Shown here: positions 48,214 to 58,628 of the stretch, in pieces
How positions within the stretch are numbered: position 1 is the first letter of the stretch
Layout of the letters: the number at the start of each line of letters is the position of its first letter
Assembly (NCBI RefSeq): GCF_904849725.1
Contig: NC_058524.1
Coordinates: forward strand, 553,911,763-553,975,762
Length of the DNA: 64,000 nucleotides
Direction of reading: 5' to 3'
Source of the DNA: Hordeum vulgare subsp. vulgare
Lineage: Eukaryota; Streptophyta; Magnoliopsida; Poales; Poaceae
Program-made: the position numbers and the translations under genes
The notes under the pieces: generated by a model
What the model saw: only the letters and a program-made list of their open reading frames with translations
Databases searched by the model: none
Told to the model about the DNA's origin: nothing

Positions 48214-49724
48214 TGATGACCCGCAAATATAGGGGATCAATCGTAGTACTTTTGATACGTAAGAGTGTCAAACCTAACGAGGAGCAGAAGAAAATGACAA
48301 GCGGTTTTCAACAAGGTATTCTCTAAAAGTGTTGTAAGTAACAGTAATAGATAGTTTTGTAGCAAGATAACTCGTAACAAGTGACAATTAACAATAGTAG
48401 CAACGATGCAGCAAGGTATCCCAATCCTTTTTTATCAAAGGATAGGCATGCAAGTACTCTTATATTAAGAAAGTGCTCCCGAGGACACATGGGAATTTTT
48501 GCCTAGTCATGTTCATCATGTTGAGTTCATTCGCGTTCGCTACTTTGATAATTTGATATGTGTGTGGACGAGTGCTAAGGTGTTGTTCTTAAATGAACAA
48601 ACAACCAACTTAAGATTACCCTCTCTCGCAAGATTCCGCAACTACGAAAGAACAATTAAGATAAATCTAACCATAACATTATACATGTGTATCCAAATCA
48701 GCCCTCATGAAGCACCGCATAAACTAGGGTTTAAGCTTCTGGAACGCTCGCAATGCACATATACTTGTTACTCCATAATGACTTCCCTTAATTAGGCCCA
48801 TAACATGGTGAAGTGTCATGTAGTCGACATTCACATGACACCACTAAGAGAAGTAACAGCATACATATCCTCAAAATATCAAATGAATACCAACTTTACA
48901 TGATTACTTGCAAGAAGACTTCTCCCATTTCCTCATACAAAATAGTTAGTACTCACACCTCATCAACATGTTAAAGATCATAGGTATAATAAAAATTATT
49001 AAGGATCTGAACATAAAATGTTCCACCAAGTAATCCAATAAGCATCAACTACAAGGTGTAATCAACACAACTAGTAACCCGCAGGTACCAATTTGAGGTT
49101 TTGAGAAAAAGATTGAATACAAGATATGAACTAGGGTTGGACATGAGATGGTGTTGATGAAGATTGGTCCTCCCATGAAGGAGGAAGCATCGGTGATGAC
49201 GATGGCTTCGATTTCCCCCTCCCGGAGGGGAATTCCCCTGGTAGAATCTCTCTATCGGAGAGCAAAAGGGCCTCTTCCTAGGTTTCTGCCTCGAGACGGC
49301 GACATTTCATACCAAAAGGTTGCTTGATTTTTTTCTTGTTCAAAACACACCATATATATAGGAGAAGAGGGGGGTTGGGAGACCTGCAAGGGGTCCACAA
49401 GCCATCAGGGTGCGCCCAGGGGGGTGGGCTTGCCATGTTGGCTTGTGGCCAGCAGGTCGCCCCCCTCTGGTATTTATTTTCCAAATAATTCTTAAATATT
49501 CCATAAAAAATCTGAGTGAAGTTTTACATCATCTGGAATCTGGTGATTTTTCTGCCTTTTTCTCGGTTTTCCGGTCTAGAAATCCAGTTTCCATATATTT
49601 TTGTCTTTGTAATGTACCATGCTTATTCAGAGATTAAATGCATAAGAATTGTATGATAATAGGGGATAATGGAAAAGGATAACAAAAATATCAATAAATA
49701 ATCATGATGAAAATGGACGTATCA
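48214..49724 (-). repeat. Solo LTR of a Gypsy-like element inside the Sirevirus-like element
   Basis: The minus strand reads TGATACGTCCATTTTCATCA...CCCCTATATTTGCGGGTCATCA. The end motif is shared with element A's LTR (CCCCTATACTTGTGGGTTATCA), so it is a related but distinct family. 1511 bp, flanked by GTGAT (48209-48213) and GTGAC (49725-49729), one mismatch. With no interior on either side it is a product of LTR-LTR recombination. Confidence 0.85.
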
Positions 49725-49729
49725 GTGAC

Positions 49730-51030
49730 CGAGTCGCCGACCAAAATCTAGATAAGGGAAATGAATGGATGGTCTTTTATCCATGTTTTGTTGCCACCAT
49801 TCAATCCACACCTAGATCAAAATTCCTTGCAAATCTTATTGCAAATTACTTGAAAATTTTGTTGAATATTATTTGCAAAGCCGTTAAGTCTTTATGAAAT
49901 TTCATTAACAAAATTGGCGAAAAATGCCTTTGCCAAATTTTTGTTTGCATCTCGGACACTTTGACATTGGAGAATCGGCATCACTCATGTAGCGGAAAAT
50001 CTTCTCATAGCTTCTTCGATGCAACCTACATGAGATTTCTCGGCAACACCGATTTTACCAAGAACCCTAACTTCCTTATGGGTTTCATTGATCAAGCTTA
50101 TCTCGGAGCCTCCAACTTTGCTGCCACTTGTGTTCTTTGCCAAATTATTGACATTTTCAGACAAAGCTCTCCATGAAACTTACTCTATAGGATCCCTTAC
50201 TCTCTGACCCTTCCTGGAAATTGATGCCAAAGGGGGAGAAAATACCAAAGCTTAAATTCAAAGCTTTAGGGGGAGAATCATCAAAGCTCAAGGCCAATCA
50301 TTAAGGGGGCAGATCAATTCATATCATATAAGGGGGTGAGTTCAATTCATATCATATCAATATCTTTAAAATGGAAAGGGTGAGACCAAGTATCATGGAT
50401 TTGACTTATATTACTGATGATCAGGAGTTGATATTGTGTTTACATTCTAGATTTGTTGCACCCTACCTACTCCCAATATATACATGCTAAAAGATTCAGG
50501 GGGATATGAAAACTCATATTCTAGGAGAAAGTTCTACAACTATTCTTGGAGACATGTCAATCTTAAGATAATACTATTTTCAACATGTCATTCAAATCTT
50601 GGTATATTTGAAATCTTTTTCATTAGTGTGAAACAAACATTCTTGTGTCATCTAACCGTGTTTTCTCAAGTGTGTTTCTCCAGTTAAGATGCTCCAACAT
50701 TTCAAGGCAAGTATATGCATCATACCCATGCTCAGGATGATCTCTTGTTTCTTGCACATACTATTCGCAATAGCGAGTCTTGAACATTCATACACTTCAC
50801 TCTCATATATCTGACGTATATAGACAAGGTACATATGACTTGTCATTTCTTCTCTATTGTGTGCATGATCATGCATTCCAAAAGAAGATCATGCATTCCA
50901 AAAGAAACCTTTCCCTAAGGGATTGCACACATGTATGGGGAGCTTGCGTTAGTCATATGTCTCTCAAAGCTATTATATATCACTGCTTATTTCAATTGAA
51001 AGCTTTGATTGTATCTTGCCATCAATTACC
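49730..51030 (+). other. 3' interior of the Sirevirus-like element after the solo LTR
   Basis: No supported gene. Purine-rich phrases such as CCAAAGGGGGAGAAAATACC (50228-50247) and TTTAGGGGGAGAATCATCAA (50264-50283) recall the PPT. A 20-bp unit (GATCATGCATTCCAAAAGAA) is tandemly duplicated at 50867-50906. Confidence 0.6.
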
Positions 51031-51044
51031 AAAAAGGGGGAGAC
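51031..51044 (+). other. Polypurine tract of the Sirevirus-like element
   Basis: AAAAAGGGGGAGAC immediately before the 3' LTR. Confidence 0.85.
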
Positions 51045-52546
51045 TAAAACCACATGTGCTCCCTTGGAGGTTTTGATAATTCATGACAACATACATTATC
51101 TCTTGGACTAACAATTCTACTTAGTTTGTTTTACATGAAGTCCAAAGATTATAGGGGCCAGCAATTGTGAGGAGGATTCCCAAGAAGTAAAGGAACATCA
51201 TTGGAAAAAGCTTCAAGACTCTAAATTTTGGTTTATGTGAGAAAACAAATTTGAGTCCATAGGAAAGATAATACACTAAGAGGGGATGAGGTATCTATGA
51301 TAATGTGGTTGCTCAAACTACTTAGAGATTAGCCACCAAGAACCTCAACATTTCTCCCATAAATCATTCATTCCAAAACCCTAAAGCTCAAATGCGGTGC
51401 CACCAACAATTCACATATCGGCCACACAGAGTTTTCCATACACAAAATCCAAGCCAAATCCTAACAACTCAGTACAACTGAGATTCACTTTGGTACATCC
51501 GAAAAGAAGTGACCACCTAGTTGTTGCCCATTTACAAAAATCAAAATTTTTGAGTTTTTCATATCAGTGCCACCTACTCACTGGAACTGCCTAAATCAAC
51601 TGAATTGGTCTCATCGAGATGCTTTGTATTGGTCTCACACAGAACCCAAAAGTTAGGCATTTTGCACTAGTCGGTTCAACCGAGTTTTTACTACGGTTCC
51701 ATCAAGTTGGGCAATATTTTGTAATGGTTAGATTTTTCGAGAAGTCTATATATACCCCTACACCCCCTCTCATTTGTAGAGAGAGCAGTTAGAACAAGCA
51801 AAGAATTCCGTCATTCATTTTCTGAGAGACAACCACCTACTCATGTGTTGAGATCAAGACCTTCCACTCCAACCATATGAATCCTGATTTGTAGCCTCCC
51901 CAAGTTGCTTTTCACCTAATCAATCTCTTGTACCAAGCCAAATTATGTGAGAGAGTGATTGAGTGTACTGGAGACTATCTTTTGAAGCATTAGATCAAGG
52001 AGTTAATCATCCATACCACATCTGTTACCTTTTGGAGAGTGGTGTCTCCTAGATTGGTTAGGTGTCTCTTGGGAGCCTCCAAATGGTGTGGAATTGAACC
52101 AAGAAGTATGTAAAGGCAAGGTGATCACCTACTTCGTGAAGATACCGAGTGAGGCTAGTCCTTTGTGGACGTAAGCCATGGTGTAATAGACAAGGTTGCT
52201 TCTTCATGGACCCCTTGTGGGTGGAGCCCTCCATGGACTCGCGCAAACGTTACCCTAAGTGGGTTGAAGTCTCCATCAACGTGGACGTATGATAGAACCA
52301 CCTATTGAAACCACGCCTAAAATCTCCGTGTCTTCATAGCATTTGATTACTCATATCTCTACTCCTTACTTACACTTGCATGTGATTACTTTTTGGTGCT
52401 ATACTTGTAGACCTGTATGTGTATGGTGTGCTAGACTTGATAAAATTGCTAAAACATGCCCACCTTTAAATTTGTGAAAATGTGAGGTTTTTCTTTGGTC
52501 GAGTAGTCTATTCACCCCCCTCTAGATGCCTCTTCTAAATCCCACA
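51045..52546 (+). repeat. 3' LTR of the Sirevirus-like element
   Basis: 1502 bp, starting TAAAACCACATGTGCTCCCT (terminal TG degraded) and ending TCTAAATCCCACA. Followed by ATTAT (52547-52551), the right target duplication. Confidence 0.88.
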
Positions 52547-52695
52547 ATTATGAAGGGCACAAAGTTCATAGGTTGATCTCCATTAAAACCTATCGTCCAG
52601 AACCCCTATTTTTACCCAGTCCGACTGCCACTACTCACCCATCACCTACCTCTGTTAATCATATATGTCTCTCACTTTTTCTCCTATCCATCGCC

Positions 52696-53248
52696 ATGAA
52701 CTTCAACATCAACTCCAACCCCATCCCCTTCCCTTGGGGCATTGGATGGAGTGATTTCTTCCGGGCGTGCTCGCTCGATCATTGCACCAAGTTTGAGAAC
52801 ACTATGAAAGTGTGCTCGAACTTCAGCAGCATGGAATACATGTACAAGGAGGCACACACTGTCGTGAAGAAGTCGACAACATAGGAGTTGAAGACGTTGA
52901 TTCCTGACCCAACGAAGTGTGCTATGTCAGCCGACATCCTTCGCTTGGCCATGAACCAGGCCGACTCCGGCAACGCCGGACAGAGCGCAAGGTGGGCCAA
53001 GTACATGGATTGCATGCGTCCTTGTGACCAGCGTGCCACAACTTACTAGATGAAACGGACTATGATGAAGCCAGAGGAGGAATAAGAAGCGGTGCCAATG
53101 GTTGTTAGGACGTTGTTGCCACGACACCTTAGTTTGCCAAACAATCTGAACTCTCACGAGGAAGAAGAGACAATGGTCCAACACAAGGACAAGAACAAGG
53201 CCAAGGGAAACTGCCGCTCCAACAACCTCCAGGGATGTCAGGGCTAAG
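52696..53248 (+). pseudogene. Unidentified host-like pseudogene with preserved phase
   Basis: From ATG 52696 (MNFNINSNPIPFPWGIGW) one phase stays protein-like to about 53248, with only three in-frame stops (52882-52884, 53047-53049, and one near 53083). Segments: WSDFFRACSLDHCTKFENTM, then LKTLIPDPTKCAMSADILRL, NQADSGNAGQSARWAKYMDC, and a charged Glu/Lys-rich end. GC content is higher than its surroundings. The family is not recognised. It starts ~145 bp right of the Sirevirus-like insertion and would have been divergent from the B3 gene before that insertion. Confidence 0.5.
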
Positions 53249-53249
53249 A

Positions 53250-53880
53250 TTTGGTACTACCGTGTAAGATTCACCCCCAATCCCCGTTCCCCTTGCACTC
53301 AATCCAGATCGAAACCCTCAAATTCATCGCTACTATGAATTCATGGTGGTGTTATGATCAGTCCCATGGCTATCTACCCGATTCCTCATTCCCCTAGAAC
53401 GTGGATCTAATCTAAACATGTATCGAATGTGAAATGGTAAGTGGGGAAGTGGAAAAAGTGTTTATCACCATTTCCGAAGTGATGCGGGTGTTGCTGCAGA
53501 TGCCACTGATGGAGGCCAGTGGTCGCCTTGCTATTTTTGACCCCCCGAATGGTGTCGCCGCCCGTGGGAGTTGGAGAGTGGAGAGAGAGAGAGAGAGAGA
53601 GAGGTGCGATAAGGTGAATGTAATTATTGTCGATTCTTTGGGAAGCAACACATATTCTTGATTGTGGATCCTCGCATGCACCCACCACCGCCCATGTGCA
53701 TCGCGCGGACTTGGTGTTGAAAAAACTGCTGATTCCAGCATTCCCGACCGGCCTGCTTGGGAGGTGCTTTGAGGTCCATGCAATGCGGGCCAAACAATGA
53801 ACGACGGGTAAACAAACAACCCTTTTTTTCATGTGCCGTCTGGTTGGCCTATATACACGCTAGCAAATATGCCCCTAATG
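53250..53880. other. Intergenic, with a (GA)n microsatellite
   Basis: A (GA) run of about 22 bases lies at 53581-53603. Long frames on the minus strand across it are low-complexity and not supported as a gene. Confidence 0.6.
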
Positions 53881-55500
53881 TGTGACGTGTGTGCTCGTGT
53901 GCGTGAAGGGGTGTGTGTATGCTATAATTTAGTTTCCAGGAATCAAGGGGCTTTTTTGTGAATCGTCAGCATTCTTATTGCATTGTTTCAACATAGAGTA
54001 TAATATGGAAGTATATATGTGTAAATTATACAACTATAACATTATTCTTGCATATTCTGGATTAGTGTAAATTTTATAAATTTGTGTGTGAGTATGTTGT
54101 TATTATATTTAAATATTCCTTTTTCATTTTCTTTCTTCTGACAGGGTAATATCAATGCCCTTAATTTATTCTTTCTTATAATAATTTTATTTTATTATTT
54201 TTCTATATATTTTTTATTTCTGTTTATGTAAAACAATGGCTCAAAGAGAAAAAGGCATAGTACCATATGCATGGTTTTTGCACATTATGGAATGCTGCTA
54301 CTTCAATGAAATGTGTATGCATATTTTTGTCATCATTTGGTTTAAAGTCTTTTCCTTTGGTTTTACAATTTATCGAGCAACTGAAATTTCTTTTTAGTTT
54401 CACTCTAATTTGTGACCATCTGTTTAGTTACACCGTGATTCGTGCTGGCCTTATTTCTACGCTAACCTTTTTTTCATATATGTATTTTTTTATTAATATT
54501 AAAATGTGGTTGTTGTGATTTTTTTCTCAGTTGTACTATTTCATTTCTTCTAGTTTTTGTTGTTGTTGTTGTTGTTGTTGTTGTTGCTCTATTTACAATT
54601 GTTAAATTTTCTTCTATGTTTTTGCATGCGATAACGGTTTGATCCTGCTAATCATGTGAGCTACTTAATTTTGAAGGACTTCAAATTTTGTAGAATATCT
54701 ATTTAATCATGATAATTAATATTCAACATGAAAACTTTATAACCAAACATATATGTACTCAAGTTTTAAGCACCCAATATGTGAAACTTGCACTACTATA
54801 TACTTATTTTGCATATTATGAGATACTGCAATTTCTGTATAATTTGTGTGCAATTTTTGTCAAATTTGTTTTTGATTCTTCTTTATGGTAATACCATTTC
54901 CCTTAATTCATTCTTCCTTAAAACAATTTATGATTTTTTTTCTAGTTTTGGATCTGGTTTAGTTTTAACTTTAATCACTCTTTACTTAAAGTTTTCTTGC
55001 TTCGTTTTCTTTCTTATTTAGGGTAATACAATTGCCATTAATTTCTTATATTTTAGATATCATTTTTTTATTTTATATTCTCATCTTTCTTATTTATGCC
55101 AATTTTTTTTGCTCTAATTGTTATGGCTCAGTCGCTTTTTGGTTGTTAGGTCTTCTCCTATATTTGCGCATGTGACAATGTTTCCATGTTGTAGTGGTGT
55201 GACACTATATCATTTTCTATTGAGAAATTAAAATGAATTTTTGTAATTCAAGTAATTACTTTTATTCCTTCATTTTCTTTCTTTTTTAAGGATAATAGAA
55301 ATTTTCATATTTCATTCTATCTTATAAAAAAATGTTTTCTCGCTAGTGCTAATGCTTGTATCATGAGTTTTTGCTTTTGTTTTTGTTGCTTAGTTGTCTG
55401 TTTTTTCTTATAGGTTATCTATTTTATTTTTGCATATTGTGTAATTTAGGTACTTTTTTGTTTTTATAGTATTGCCTTGGTCCTGCCAAAGCTGTCTTTG
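53881..55500. repeat. AT-rich block with degenerate internal repeats and a (TTG)n microsatellite
   Basis: A degenerate phrase TTTTCTTTCTT...AGGGTAATA...TTAATTT recurs near 54128, 54999 and 55272, with a partial copy near 54887. A second phrase, TTTGCA(C/T)ATTATG(G/A), recurs near 54276 and 54808. (TTG) about 10 units lies at 54557-54588. No coding gene. Confidence 0.55.
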
Positions 55501-55512
55501 GGCCTAATAAAT

Positions 55513-55528
55513 CCGTACGGAGGGAGTA
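55513..55528. repeat. Single terminal remnant of a Stowaway-like MITE
   Basis: CCGTACGGAGGGAGTA is the terminal motif of grass Stowaway elements. No matching left end was found close by, so this is a fragment. Confidence 0.55.
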
Positions 55529-55639
55529 GAATACAACACAATACAACACAATATGAATATTGTAGCCATCCTAAAATTTATGCATTGCATATTCCATGTC
55601 TTGTTGTCGTCCTATAGACATATTCGACACAATTGTAAC

Positions 55640-55815
55640 ACATCAGTCGCAAAAAACCATAGATTCTCAACTAGTGATTTATCACGCTTTATGTATTCTG
55701 ATCCGGAATGATTATGATAGCATCTATTACATATAAGGAACCGAAACGCCATCATCAATTAAATGGGGTATGACCACATGAATCTGGCCACACACTGCAG
55801 AGCTCACTTACTAAT
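55640..55815 (+). pseudogene. Unidentified conserved fragment, plus-strand copy
   Basis: 55655-55800 aligns, with about 20% differences, to the inverse of 62105-62240 (for example CATCATCAATTAAATGGGGTATGACC against CATCGTCAATCAAGTGGGGTATGAC). The other copy has an open reading on its strand; this one is stop-broken. Origin unknown. Confidence 0.5.
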
Positions 55816-56192
55816 AACTGCAAGCATATCCACCGAGGTGTTGAACAACAATGGAACAACAATGGTCTCAATTGCGTATGAGCGTGGAAAAAAAATCCTA
55901 CAAATCATTGTTCAGTTTCACACAAACAAGTTCAATTATTGAGTATTAGGGTAGTTTTTGGAGTCACAATGATGATGGCCCAACAGAGTGGAAACAATGT
56001 GTTGTTTCCCGCGGGGTTTAGCGATACAAGATTCAACAAGACAAATAAAATCCAAAAACTACACTAAAAAAATAAAAAAATAAAAATCCAAAAACTACCC
56101 TAAAATAATAAAAATAATAATTCGTGTTAGCTTTTTTTTCGAGAATCGTTCATGTTAGCTACATGAAGGCAGGAGAGAATAACCCAGAAGGA
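55816..56192. other. Intergenic, nothing recognised
   Basis: Contains A-rich stretches with a short tandem phrase AATCCAAAAACTAC at 56048 and 56086. No gene. Confidence 0.5.
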
Positions 56193-56343
56193 AAACTAAT
56201 GTACGATCTCCTGGCGTGGTCTGTATCTTCTATTCACATAGAAACGACCAGGATCGCAAAAATAAGAAGAAAAGAACAAAGAGGATTAGTACACTAGGTG
56301 GATTCAAAAATCGAAATATCGAGAAAAGAAATCACACCGCGTT
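56193..56343 (-). pseudogene. Relic of a polygalacturonase 3' flank/UTR
   Basis: This segment aligns with 58460-58594, just downstream of the polygalacturonase stop codon (shared blocks GAAACGACCAGGATC, ATTAGTACACT(A/T)GGTG and CGAGAAAAGAAATCAC). Same orientation as the gene. Homology stops about 35 bp before where the stop codon should lie and the microsatellite begins, so no coding part remains. Confidence 0.7.
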
Positions 56344-56355
56344 GATTCGTTTAAA

Positions 56356-56398
56356 GATAGATAGATAGATATAACAGATAGATAGATAGATAGATAGA
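56356..56398. repeat. (GATA)n microsatellite, split by a Helitron
   Basis: GATA repeats at 56356-56398 continue as TAGATAGAAGATAGAT right after 57412, so the Helitron sits inside one tract. Confidence 0.85.
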
Positions 56399-56737
56399 AC
56401 TAGCACAAGGACCCGCGCGTTGCAACGGAGAATACAAATTTTAGTTATTTTTACTTATTTTTTGTATGAAATGCATGGACAGTTTTTTATTTAGCAAACA
56501 TGTTTTGAATCGATGAACTTTTTTGAAATTAGAGAACAAATCTTGAAATTAATGATTTTTTTAGTTTCTATGAACATTTTTTTAAAATTTCAAAGAAATT
56601 TTCTTCGAACTCATGAATATGTTTTTAATGCATGATCATTTTCCGAGTTATCAATGTTTTATATTTGCTAAATATATTTTTGAACATCATGAATTATTTT
56701 ATAATATGCGAACAATTTTTAAAAATCGTCCACATTT

Positions 56738-57117
56738 TTTTGAATCCGTAAACATTTAATGATTTCCCAAAGCATTTTTTGAATTATAGAACAATTTATG
56801 GTTTCATGATTTTTTTTTTCAAATTTTGCAACTTTTAAAAATTGGGTTTCTGAAAATTCCCTATTTAATTTATAAAGAAAAATCAAATTGAAAAAAATAA
56901 AATATGGACGGCCTCATGAACTTTTTTTTGAATCCGTAAACATTTAATGATTTTCCCAAAGCATTTTTTGAATTATAGAACAATTTATGGTTTCATGATT
57001 TTTTTTTTCAAATTTCGCAACTTCTAAAAATTGGGTTTCTGAAAATTCCCTATTTAATTTATAAAGAAAAATCAAATTGAAAAAATAAAATATGAACGGC
57101 CTCATGAACTGGTGCTA
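56738..57117. repeat. 188-bp tandem duplication inside the Helitron
   Basis: The unit starting GAATCCGTAAACATTTAATG occurs at 56742 and 56930, and both copies run to the phrase GGCCTCATGAACT. A few substitutions and one-base indels separate them. Confidence 0.85.
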
Positions 57118-57183
57118 GGACAAAGGAGGTGCATGCTGCTATTAAAGAGAAAAAAAGAAGGGAGAAGAAATTGTAAGTAAGGG

Positions 57184-57236
57184 GGATCGAACCCAGCTTT
57201 CCTGGGTGCACAAGAGCTGCTCGAGCCACTACACCA
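57184..57236 (-). ncRNA. tRNA-like segment with A and B boxes
   Basis: The minus strand has TGGTGTAGTGG (57226-57236, A-box like) and, 31 bases on, GGGTTCGATCC (57184-57194, B-box like), the spacing of a tRNA gene. The stem-like CCCAGGAAAGCTGGG precedes the B box as a T/variable arm. A full cloverleaf is not convincing, so it is a tRNA relic or SINE head. It could act as a pol III promoter. Confidence 0.55.
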
Positions 57237-57593
57237 AACGGAAGGTAATGATAGATTCGGGTCTCAGTCCTTAAGAAGGATAGCTTTGACAGGAAAAAAA
57301 TATGAACTGTTTTTTTTATTATGGGTGGCATAGTGGGTAATTTAAGCCAACTTCGAGAACAATTTTAATGATGTACCACAAAAGCAATATGTGCTTTATT
57401 AATAGGTATAGATAGATAGAAGATAGATATTCATGTTCCACAGAAGTAAGTGTGATCTAAACATATCGCAAACAAGCTCATTATGTCTTGATCTAGGCTG
57501 TGAATTATCTCATACGGACACAAAGTTGTACAAAAGATCGGAGATAGTACCAATTTTCATGCCACCGCCTCCACTCAATTCATGCCTATTTCT

Positions 57594-57707
57594 TTTTTTT
57601 CCTCGAATATGCATGAGTGTGCATATCATATATTGATAGAAGAAAGGCGAAGAACGCCTTCACCAGTTATTTACATCACATCGTGATAAACCACACGAAA
57701 ACACAAA
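57594..57707 (-). mobile_element. 5'-truncated LINE tail with 18-bp target duplication
   Basis: The 114-bp insert is flanked by perfect copies of CAATTCATGCCTATTTCT (57576-57593 and 57708-57725). Read on the minus strand it ends TCTATCAATATATGATATGC...CGAGG then a poly-A run, typical of grass L1-like LINE 3' ends. The long duplication and the A tail are the signature of target-primed reverse transcription. Confidence 0.85.
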
Positions 57708-57859
57708 CAATTCATGCCTATTTCTGAATATCTTAAGGGAAATACTTACCTTCAGCCGGCAGATCACACACGAGCGAATCTGCCGCCTCCTCTGTACATG
57801 TACGTACTTTATACCTATTTTTTCGTAACATCATGTGTGCTACAAATTTATCCTTTACA

Positions 57860-58080
57860 ACAACACCTATGTTGCAAAAAAAGAAAACAAAGAAAAACTG
57901 CAGATATTTTTTTGCAAGATTGCCTCTGTTTTTTTCGAAACAATGCTCATGTTGCAAAAAAAACCGCAACTCAGTCATTGTTGCAAAAAAAAAATCCGCA
58001 ACACAACCTTTGTTGCATAAAAATTCTGTAACAAAACCTTTGTTACAAAAATTTCTGCAACAAAGTTCGTGTTGCAAAGT
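57860..58080. repeat. TGTTGCAAAA minisatellite with inverted pairs
   Basis: About six ~30-bp units of the form TGTTGCAAAAAA...GCAACA... occur; each unit holds TGTTGC and its complement GCAACA, giving small hairpins. Such sequence is familiar from non-coding parts of grass DNA transposons. The element ends are not defined here. Confidence 0.65.
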
Positions 58081-58123
58081 AAAAAGATGTGCACCCTGTT
58101 GAATCTGACGGCTCGCAAGACGG

Positions 58124-58144
58124 CGGATCTTTTAAAAAGATCCG
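58124..58144. repeat. 21-bp near-perfect palindrome
   Basis: CGGATCTTTT A AAAAGATCCG, adjacent to the minisatellite. Probably part of the same DNA-transposon remnant. Confidence 0.65.
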
Positions 58145-58628
58145 TCGACCGACGCGTAGCAATCTATCTTAAAGGTAAATGAGAGATAGGAAATGAGGTG
58201 ATACTGTTGAATTTGAGTAGAACACTTTTGGAATAGAGTAATGACTTCTCAAGGAAGGCCAAATAGAGGCAACACCTGGAAACGCAATAAATCTCAAGAT
58301 CATAAAAGAACTTTGTTGATACCGGCCGGTGACAATACATGCACAAGAATCAACGAGACAAAGAAAATCGTCACAACTAGATCAATCAAATGGCTCTAAG
58401 CCGACACATACATGTATTTTCGTTCACTAGACTAGAGGTAAGCGATCAACTCAGGAAGAAAACTAAAGGATGATCTCCGAGTCTTCTCTTGACAAAGAAA
58501 CGACCAGGATCTCAAAATTGGAGAAGAAGAAGTAACGGAGAGACATTAGTACACTTGGTGAATCCGAAATACCGAGAAAAGAAATCACGCCGCGCAGGAT
58601 CTCTTCAACCGTGGAGGTAATGGGTCGC
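58145..58628 (-). other. 3' flank/UTR of the polygalacturonase gene
   Basis: No separate gene. The part 58460-58594 is duplicated at 56193-56343. No clear AATAAA signal on the minus strand within 450 bases of the stop codon. Confidence 0.55.

Larger units (their letters stand above)
42169..52546 (+). mobile_element. Sirevirus-like Copia element, complete but decayed
   Basis: Two ~1.5-kb LTRs beginning TGAAAG/TAAAAC-CACATGTGCTCCC and ending CCACA, a tRNA-Met PBS, broken gag, protease, integrase, RT and RNase H in Copia order, a long 3' region with a solo LTR inside it, and a PPT. LTR divergence is visibly high (about 27 differences in the first ~195 bases by eye), the largest of the LTR pairs here. 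Related to the LTR at 13717-15239. No env-like ORF is recognisable between 47606 and 51030. Confidence 0.9.
56400..57412 (-). mobile_element. Non-autonomous Helitron (1013 bp)
   Basis: On the minus strand it begins TCTATACCTATTAATAAAGC and ends with a GC-rich hairpin-type segment (CCGTTGCAACGCGCGG) followed after nine bases by CTAG. The flanking host bases are A on the 5' side and T on the 3' side, the Helitron insertion rule, and no target duplication is seen. No Rep/helicase ORF, so it depends on an autonomous partner. It holds a 188-bp tandem duplication and a tRNA-like segment. Confidence 0.8.

Noticed and set aside
53407..53832. 141-aa and 135-aa minus-strand frames over the (GA)n tract
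   Set aside because: Serine/leucine runs come from the microsatellite; no domain or conservation evidence.
56460..56820. Possible minisatellite of 'GAACATTTTTTTGAAT' phrases in the Helitron
   Set aside because: Spacing is irregular and typical of AT-rich grass transposon interiors; reported only through the clear 188-bp duplication.
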